A stretch of 64,000 bases of DNA from Symsagittifera roscoffensis (Eukaryota > Xenacoelomorpha > Acoela > Convolutidae). The notes under the pieces are model-generated. The model was not told where the DNA came from. It did not search any database and saw only the letters and a list, made by a program, of their open reading frames with translations. The translations under genes and the position numbers were made by a program. The stretch covers positions 34,322,540-34,386,539 of the forward strand of contig NC_087063.1 of the NCBI RefSeq assembly GCF_963678635.1, written 5' to 3'. Shown here piece after piece: positions 56,203-64,000 of this stretch (position 1 is its first letter; every line of letters begins with the position of its first letter).

Positions 56203-57623
56203 AATTTGAGATAATTAACGCCCGTTTTTTTTGTGCTAATAAAACGCAAACTGAAGTTTAATCGTGTTAGAAATCGCTCCAATTTAAATTGAGGCATGAT
56301 TGTTGCTCAATTTACTGTTTTGTTTTATCAAAGTTGTTGTATAGCGCGTGGTTTTTGAAAAAAAAAAATCTTGAAGAATGTTGCAGTTGTTTCGTTTTTT
56401 TCCCAAAAAAAAATTTTTCTTTCAAAAACACAATTTGATAGAGCTTAAAAAGCAGTCGGCTAATTCAGGGCGTTGCCCTGACATGAGCAGTCTTATTAAA
56501 ATAAAAAAGCAATATAAATCGCTAAAACTCTTTGTGATAACAATACATTTTATTAGGGTATTGTAATAAAATTTGAAATCACAGCGTGAAATATTTGCAT
56601 GAAAAAATATATTGAAAACTTGATATTGTAATTTAAAAGTTTGCCAAAAAAGCATGGAAAATATAGACTTTGAAAGCTCAGCTAAACCCATGGATAATTT
56701 GTTTCACCATTCTGTTTACCCCGAATCAGTAGCAGGCCGAATACGTTTAATATATTGGCACCGAAGACGACTTTAGAAAAAATTTGAGGTTGTTCAGTGA
56801 AAAATGGATCTCATAAAGATATACCAAAGGGACCACCCTTTGAAAAATTTAGCACCAGATTTGAAGGGCGAGGCAGTCGCCTCCCCCCCCCCCCCCCCAC
56901 TCGATTCTGGTCGAATTTGAGATAATTAACGCCCGTTATTTTTTGTGCTATTAAAGCGCACACTGAAGTTTAATCGTGTTAGAAATTGCCCCAATTTAAA
57001 TTGAGGCATGATTGTTGCTCAATTTATTGTTTTGTTTTATCAAAGTTTTTGTATAGTGCGTGATTTTTGAAAAAAAAAAACAATCTTGAAGAATGTTGCA
57101 GTTGTTTCGTTTTTTCCCCAAAAAAAATTTTTTCTTACAAAAACACAATTTGATAGAGCTTAAGAAGCAGTCGGCTAATTCAAGGCGTTGCCCTGACATG
57201 AGCAGTCTTTTTAAAATAAAAAGCAATATAAATCGCTAAAACTCTTTGTGATAAAAATACATTTTTTTAGGGTATTGTAATAAAATTTGAAATCACAGCG
57301 TGAAATATTTGCATGAAAAAATGTTTTGAAAACTTGATCTTGTAATTTAATAGTTTGCCAAAAAAGCATGGAAAATGTAGACTTTGAAAGCTCAGCTAAA
57401 CCCATGGATAATTTGTTTCACCATTCTGTTTACCCCGAATCAGTAGCAGGCCGAATACGTTTAATATATTGGCACCAAAGACGCCAATAGAAAAAATTTG
57501 AGGTTGTTCAGTGAAAATGGATCTCATAAAGATATACCAAAGGGACCACCCTTTGAAAAATTTGGCGCCAGATTTGAAAGGCGAGGCATTCGCCCCCTCC
57601 CTCCCCCCCCCACTCGATTCTGG
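56203..57623. repeat. 711-bp tandem duplication
   Basis: Positions 56203-56913 and 56914-57623 are adjacent direct copies, both starting AATTTGAGATAATTAACGCC and both ending in a C-run followed by CACTCGATTCTGG. They differ at scattered bases and in homopolymer lengths. Each unit contains the AGGGCGTTGCCCTGACATGAGCAGTC motif of the Helitron-like family and a terminal MITE fragment. No coding content is supported. Confidence 0.88.
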
Positions 57624-58403
57624 GTGTAAATTTTATCAAAGGATCCCCTCTTTGGCATAACTTTATGATATCCAGTTTTCGCTGAACAACCTCAAAACTT
57701 TTCAAAAGGCGTCATGGGCGCCAAAAGGACTAAATTTGAGGGAGGAACGCGAGCGCCCAAAAAAGCGCAACTTTCCGTTCAAAGTTTTCCAAAAAGTGCT
57801 TTTAAACGCTTTTTTCGCCTGTTTGTTTTTAAATTTGTCTGCAGCGTCAAAATATTGGCCGTAACAGGGACTTCTTAGTGCTTTGGAAGAATTCGATCAA
57901 AAAATCAATTTGTTCGACCTAAGAAAAGGTCGACAAAAATTCGAAACTTTTTTGAAAAACCTACCTCGAGAAAATCCCTGATCCTCCCCTGGCTTGCGGC
58001 GCACACAGTTCGGTCAAAAATTCTGCGCATGCCGCTGCTCCGATTGATCAAACATTCGGGTCAAACATTCGGGTCAGCTGAAATCATTGACATCAAAATA
58101 TGTAGGCACTTTCATTTCCCTACCGATGTAAAGTTTAAATACATTGTAATTTAAATTTAATTTTTTATAAAGTAGCAACACTGAAACAGCATTGAGTTTT
58201 AGGCTTTTGGCCATCCGTCTCTCCGGTTACTAGTTTAAAAAGGCTTTGAAATCAGTTTTCCTCCTCCTTTCGATCCGCCCCGCTCGTCCCTTGGCCTGCT
58301 ACAGCCTCCTTTTCTCGCGCCGCAAATTTGACTGGTAGTCGCAATGGGATGGTGTTCAATGGCCGTTAATCTTCACTGTCCGAGTCGTCTGATGGTTCGG
58401 CGA
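57624..58403. other. Non-coding stretch with hAT-like MITE fragment
   Basis: Between about 57640 and 58035 there are the internal blocks of the hAT-like family (GGCGTCATGGGCGCC, GCGCCCAAAAAAGCGC, GTTCGACC) ending near TGCGCATGCCGCTG. No gene is seen. The region 58040-58400 has no recognised feature. Confidence 0.5.
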
Positions 58404-59430
58404 TTACCCTTGCTTTTTCTGTCTGCACATTTTCTGCCGCTTTGAACTAGCGTCTCGTGGAGCTCCCCGCCATGCGCTCGCTATCATCTCAGCCACGGTC
58501 GCCGGTTTACGTTTCTTTGGGACAGTTGATTTCGGTTTCATTGCCACGGCACTTTTCCTGAGCACAGACCCGTTTTCCAGTTTGATGGTATGTTTAGATT
58601 CAGATACTATGTTGAATTTCAATAGTCTGTAGCGGTTTAGCGTCTTGCTAGTAGTCAGCTGGTAGAGTTTGGCGGCATCCTTATTTCCTTGGTAGGGCAG
58701 TTTGTGCTGCGGTCCCTCCCTCTGGTCTATGTCAATCTGCTGATCGCTATTTAGTTTACGAGGTGACTTCCTCAATGTTGGGGCCTAACCAGTTTGAGTG
58801 CTGCGGGTAGGCGATGGCATTCAGCTCTGAGTCGTTTTCGTCCAAGCACAAACGTTTTCGCTAGTGAACGTTATCCCAATCCAGGTTTTTTAAATTTAGT
58901 TTTTTGTAAGGTTTTTTAAAACGATATTTTCATCCCGACCGTGGAAGCGAATACTGTTTTACGTAATAGTTCGGTAGCTGCCTCAACATGTTCCGTTTCC
59001 CAAGATGGTAGAAGTAGATCCGTGCCTCTACCGGTACTTGCAGTCGGATTACCAGTCGTCCGTCCAGCCAGACAGAGTCGTCTTTTAAGAAGAGGTCGTA
59101 GGCGTACTGGGCCCAAATACCGCTTTAGCTTAGACGTCGCATTTTTCGAGAAACGTAACGCGCCTAACGCTTTGTTGACCATTAGTTCTAATGATTTGTG
59201 TTCCTTTTCGGTCGCATAGGTGAGCCCGAAGTTTTTAGGACCGCCGACTGTTCTCTCCACCGACCCCGTGCCCCGGTGACTGTTTACTGGGAAGTAGCTT
59301 AGCTCAATTCCTTCGCTGTTGCAGAAGTTTTCAAACTCGTAGGACGTGAAACGTGACCCTTGGTCTACATGGATTTTACGAGGTACCCCGTGGTGGTAGA
59401 TATAATTTTCCGGAAATTTTTATACTTTAT
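58404..59430 (-). pseudogene. Gypsy integrase core and C-terminal segment
   Basis: Minus-strand coding remnants. From about 59400 to 59130 the integrase core carries Asp in HVDQGSRFTSYEF and Glu in GTGSVERTVGG, correctly spaced. 58775-58404 encodes an integrase C-terminal region (LKFNIVSESKHTIKLENGSV, then a Lys/Arg-rich tail). Intervening frames are disrupted. The end of the pol gene lies near 58404, and no LTR is recognised beyond it. Confidence 0.8.
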
Positions 59431-59860
59431 CCGAATTGTTGGTTGTAGTAACCGCGGCTGATAGCCATCTTGAAAAACGGTCCGTCGCGACTAAAACATT
59501 GTTGTTCTTCTCTGTCAAAAAATTTATCGGACCCCAGAAATTTAATTGTGTACAATCATTAGGTTACCATGGTTTGGGTACTTTTCCAGTTTCTCCCATG
59601 GGTAGCAACGTTTTTAGGTTCTTATCCGCATCCGAACACTGTTGACAGTACGTCGCTTTTGCCGCCAGACTGGGGTATATATAGGGGTACAAAAAAACAT
59701 CTCGATCTGCCTCGAACCTTTTCCGTTTCCCATGATGGTAGAAGTGGGTTTGTGACTCACCGGTACTTGCAGTGGCAATGGGATTACCTATCGTCCGTCC
59801 AGCCAGACGCAGCCGTCTTTCAAGGAGAGGTCGTTGGCGTACTGGGCCCAGTATTTTCCC
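58985..59860. repeat. Partial direct duplication inside the gypsy remnant
   Basis: A ~140-base segment at 58985-59115 (TGTTCCGTTTCCCAAGATGG, TCGTCCGTCCAGCCAGAC, GCGTACTGGGCCCA) is repeated at about 59725-59860 with ~85-90% similarity by eye. The second copy lies upstream of the integrase core in element orientation, out of normal order. The gypsy copy has therefore been internally rearranged. Confidence 0.7.
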
Positions 59861-60826
59861 ATCTTCGTAATTTTTCCTTCAAATTGGTCTTTTTGTTTTG
59901 CTTCTTTATTGTTACGCAAACTGATGTCTGCTGGGATTTTCGGAGCGATAAATTAAACAGTTCAGGTAATGAGGTAGACATCCTGATAATTATTTAATCG
60001 CGTAGAATAATTTACATGACTAGCTGCTTAGGACTTTTTGCTGGAAGTAATTCGCCCAGAAATTCAGAAGCGATTCATAAGACTGTGTTGTTTTCTGAAT
60101 CTTGCGTTTTTTATTAATGACTTCAATTCTTCGATATATTACATTTGTTTCATCGCTACTTTCAAGATTAGTTTCCAGTCTGATAGGGGAGTTTAGTTTT
60201 GAGTCAATTCCAATGACTGGAAGCAACAATTTGAACTTCCATTAATTTTTCTGATCGGTTGTTTTAGTTTTGTTTCAAATGACCGTCTTCCCGGGAACGA
60301 TATATAACACACATTGAACGTCCCATGGATTTGATTGACGTATGAGATATTCAAATTGGAGGATTCTGAGTGGCCGGATTTCTTAACCAGTACTTTCCCC
60401 CCTCAACCGTCGGTGTGCTTAAGCATGTTTGCCGTTCTTGATTCTGAATGGACGAGACTCGTGCAGGTTGCTTAGAACCATCTTCTTTCATCTTCCGAGT
60501 ATTATTCCTTTTAACCAGTGATTCAGTTTTCAGTTGGAAACAAAGGGATTACCGTATAGCAAGAATTGTAGCTACCGTGAATAAGCTATCGTAATGGATA
60601 ATGGGCTTTTGAGGGTCGCTTGGGTTTCTTGACAAGTAATCTGCGAATCCAATTTTGCTCCAGTTTTTGTTCTATGACAAAACAGAACGTAATAGTCTGT
60701 CTAGCCATCGTGTTAGTCTCAAAAAAGGGTTTTGTACTTCTTGTTATTACCGTTGAGAGCTTAAATTAAGGCTTTATGATCTGTGATTACTGTAAATGGT
60801 CTACCAAGGCTATAATTTCTAAAACA
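59861..60826. other. Degenerate gypsy pol sequence
   Basis: No frame is open for long on either strand. Position between the RNase H and integrase pieces implies decayed RNase H C-terminus and integrase N-terminus, but I see no diagnostic motif. Confidence 0.4.
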
Positions 60827-62360
60827 TTAACCCCACCACACAAATACTAATTTTTCCAGTTCATTAGTAAAATATTTCTGTTCCGATGCGTTCAAAAAAT
60901 GTGATGCGATTGAAACTGGGCGCCACCCTTCGGTTCTCAATTGTTCAAGCAGCGCTCTTAGACCATTTTGAGTAGCGTCACAGACTATTCTAAAATCTTT
61001 TTGTGTTTCGAAACGTTTCATTTCGACTATATCTGCTTCAGTCCAAAATAACGATCCGATCTTTTTTGCAGTTTTTCTATGTGGCATTGGGCCAGCAGTT
61101 TGTCGTTCTCTTCAACCACTCTGTCTTGGATTGTGATGGCATTCTTCGACCTTTTTGGTTGTATCGGTACTAAATTTTTGAAAAACTCCGCTTAGAAATT
61201 ATACTTTTAAGTTTTCTGCCTCTTTTAAAAAGTTTTGGGAATAGCTTGCTGAAATACTGTTGCCAAGTGTCCAATTATTCAAGCATCGCTCCTAAGCTAT
61301 TATGACTAGCGTCATAGACGATTCTAATACCTTGTTGTATATTGAAACTTTTCGATTCGACTTTTTTTTTGCTACCCCCAATTTGATAATTTAAAACACA
61401 TTTGCACACTCTTCAGTCCATCTATAGTCGTTTTTCTTGCTTAGCAGCGATCTAGGTAGTGCAGTTCTACTATTGCCGGAAGGTATTTGTGGAGGCTATC
61501 AAAAGAGCCCATAAACGATTTTTTATTTTTTTCACAGTCTTAGGGGCCGCCAGTGCGTCGATTGGCGCCGTTTTACGTTTGAGGGGTTGTACCCCCAATT
61601 CCATTATTCGGTGTCCAAGCCATTCACGTTCTCGCTTTGCGAAATCAATTTTTGCGAGTTTCAATGATGTACTTTTGCGATTCAATTTCCAAAGAACTTT
61701 GTCAACCAGAAGCTCTACTTCGGTTCCATTGGTTCTTACTAAGATATCGTCGATAAAAGCGTTAGCTTGCGGAATATCGTTCAAAAATGAGTCCATCACT
61801 CTCTAGAATTCGGCCGGCATAGACGTTAAATCATAAAGTCCCGTCCGGGTCCTGTACGTACCAGTCGAGTATCCGCCCACTAGTGAGAAGTTACAATGCA
61901 CGGTCGTTTCTTCTTGAGTGGTAATTGCCCTTAGGCATAAGTTAATTATATCGTGGTTAAATACACGTCCCCCCGTTTTTTCTCGGAAATAATTTGTCCT
62001 ATCGTATCTACAAGTTTTTCAATGTTCGGTATCTGCTATTTGTTTTGTACACTTGCTTATTGAGTTCCCGTGACTCGAGTGCTAATTTCACGGAACCATC
62101 TTTTTTACCGTGATTACAATCGGCTAAACGAAATATCGATCCAAACAATTTTGAACTTTTTCTATGTGGCCTTGGGCCAGCAATTTGTCGATCTCTTTAT
62201 CCACTTTGTCTTGGAGTGTTATTGGCACTCTTTGACCTTTTTGCTGTACCAATACAAGACTTTTGAAAAATTCAGCCTGGGCATGATAACTCTTAATTTT
62301 TCCGCTTCTATCAAAATGTTTTGGGAATAGTTTACTGAAAAACTGTTGCCAAGGCTCCAT
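60827..62360 (-). pseudogene. Gypsy reverse transcriptase and RNase H remnants
   Basis: 62360-62124 encodes the RT N-terminal approach (QQKGQRVPITLQDKVDKEID, LLAQGHIEKV). 61799-61470 contains the palm motif AFIDDILVRTNGTEVE and the thumb region REREWLGHRIMELGVQPLKR. 61087-60827 encodes the RNase H start (FWTEADIVEMKRF, RIVCDATQNGLRALL, EQKYFTNELEKLVF). Frames differ between pieces and intervening motifs are lost. Confidence 0.85.
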
Positions 62361-62639
62361 GTCTTGGTCCTGTGGTTCTCCTATTTACTCATTTCCGCCG
62401 GTGTGTTGCGCCCCTTGGGTTTTCATGAATGTTTTCCTGGATTTGTCTGCATGAGTCGCAGGAACAGTTTACCTGGAGGTCGCATCCCACAATCGACGGG
62501 ATGTTTCCTCAGATTGACTCTGACTTCTGCTCTTGTCTTCCATCCGATTGATGCCAATTCCGCATCCACTTTCCCCAGCCAGTTAATCCGATTGTTTCTG
62601 TGGTCTCCAAATGCGTCGTTCTCGTTGTTTTTCTGTTTC

Positions 62640-63050
62640 AGCTCAATGCCAGTTCTTCTCAGTTACTTCTTTAAGTAATCAATTGTAAGTTTAGATATCG
62701 GTGATATGCTGTCGATCCAAATATTCATCGGGTGCCCATTGAGGCTAAGTTTTATCTTCGGCCCGGCATTCTTCAATAGTGTTTCACTCTTACGTCGTTT
62801 TGCCATAACCATATAACCATCGGAGCTCTCCGATGACCAGCAATACTACCGTTTTACAAAACCTACGAATGCGGAAGTAGCGTGTTATGAGCTGACTTCA
62901 TCCGAAGGGGTATCCTCCCCTTCAAACATTTCATCCCCTTGGATGAACCCTATTGACTGTCCCCCACGTCATAATATTTCCCCCCTGCATGTTCTTTCGT
63001 AATGGCCCTTTTTCATACAGAAGTTGAATGTAATGGATCTTGCTGGGCAT
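62640..63050 (-). pseudogene. Gypsy zinc knuckle and protease remnants
   Basis: On the minus strand near 63010-62980 a knuckle-like NFCMKKGHYERTC is present with the first Cys replaced by Phe. Near 62740 a protease-like NIWIDSISPISKLTI shows Asp-Ser followed by Ile where Gly is expected. Both occupy the order gag-protease-RT. Frames are broken. Confidence 0.5.
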
Positions 63051-63404
63051 TGTTGTCGGTGTTCAGGAAGGAAGTTTGGCTGAACGCAGTTATAGGATTT
63101 TTCGGTCCGGCGTTCGAACTCCTCTACGATTCTGGTATGTCCCACGACCCCTCTGGATTCCGCGTCCCCTTGGGCCGCGAATATTGCTTATAGGTTCAGC
63201 CTGGTATAACACCCTCCCGTGGATTTTGGAACAGTCCCTTTATACGTTTTAGCATACTTATCACCGCGTTTGTGAAAAATCGCGATCTTTAGCGCTTCCT
63301 CCGAATTCTTCGTCTCTCTACACAATTCAGTATGGGCGTCCATGTTCCGCATATTAAAAAATAATTATGTTCTTAGCCATTTTTCTTTCCTGTGTTTCCA
63401 ACTT

Positions 63405-63945
63405 TCACTTCGCCGCCATTCCACCACTGAGTTCCGCGTAGAAGTATTCCAAATTCTCCCCTTCCTTTTGCTTCTGAGATAACATTTGATAGATCACAGA
63501 CGTCTCGTTACGCTCCTTCTTAAAAAATGTTACGCAACTGTCTACAAATTGCGGGTAACGAGTCGTTTCTATATCTAGGTTTAAATGCAGATTGTGCAGT
63601 TCCCGTTGTCCCTCGTGTCCAAGACAAAAAAAAACAAAACAGAACTGAGTGTTTTTCCCATCTTCTCTTATTTTTCCTCCAACGTTTTCCAATGCAGCGA
63701 TCTGCGCTGCTGTTAAGGTGTCATCGACGTAAATTTACGAGGAAAGCAGTCCGTGTTTCGCCACCATCGCCCAATGGAATTGTTGCTTCCAATGCTCCCA
63801 GAGTAGTTTTGGCTCCGCTTGATTCGGGTGCCAGAATGCAACAATTCCCAGAGGGCTTTTCCTCTCCATCTGCTGGCTGCGCCATGACAAGGGCTTGTAA
63901 AACGATGCGGTCTTTAAGAGTAAATTCAATTTGTTTCTTCAACGT
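63405..63945 (-). pseudogene. Gypsy gag N-terminal remnants
   Basis: Two overlapping minus-strand frames. At 63929-63735 the reading IVAFWHPNQAEPKLLWEHW resembles the start of gypsy gag proteins. At 63692-63405 there is LGHEGQRELHNLHLNLDIET followed by FKKERNETSVIYQMLSQKQK. The second matches the plus-strand gag fragment at 9030-9300. The element presumably continues to its 5' LTR beyond 64000. Confidence 0.75.
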
Positions 63946-64000
63946 ATAATTTAGACTTTGAAACCGAGGTGAACATCCAGACAGACCTAGATTGATTGAC

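Overview
The window is AT-rich, non-prokaryotic DNA, almost certainly from an animal (invertebrate) genome. It is full of Ty3/gypsy and BEL/Pao LTR retrotransposons, hAT- and Merlin-like MITEs and other dispersed repeats. It has one convincing host-like gene, no operons and no rRNA. I cannot name the species.

Layout. Positions 1-42131 form a nest of two repeat families. A ~3.7 kb non-coding repeat ('unit U') is cut at 940/39405 by an outer retroelement whose LTRs (941-1350 and 38991-39400) are flanked by the same 4-bp CTAT. Inside it lies a second U copy (16358-16547 plus 33453-36990). That copy is cut by a 16.9 kb member of the same family (16548-33452), flanked by AAAT. Each U copy preserves the empty target site of the insertion in the other. 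The rest of 1748-16357 is gypsy debris (RNase H at 1769-2113, gag at 9030-9300), MITEs with clear target-site duplications (6966-7334, 10224-10680, 11329-11705), fold-backs and unassigned AT-rich DNA.

The inner element is read on the minus strand: 5' LTR, Gag, protease, reverse transcriptase/RNase H, integrase, a proline/serine-rich ORF, an 872-residue Env-like membrane glycoprotein, and a last accessory ORF that starts in an ATGA overlap with env. Gag, pol and the two accessory ORFs carry frameshifts or stops, and the 5' LTR/primer-binding junction is deleted. Env and the RNase H-integrase block remain open.

At 43125-45620 (+) an intact intronless 831-codon gene encodes a class-3-lipase-like domain with Cys where the nucleophilic Ser is expected, then a Cys-rich segment, a glycine-zipper membrane segment and a C-terminal J-domain. 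At 46567-54226 lies a degraded BEL/Pao element (+) with LTRs, a primer-binding site, an 18-bp minisatellite in its leader, an SGNH-like ORF ahead of gag, and a tRNA-like sequence just before its 3' LTR. At 54227-58400 are a Helitron-like repeat, a long hairpin and a 711-bp tandem duplication. At 58404-63950 is a degraded gypsy gag-pol on the minus strand that probably continues past the window end.
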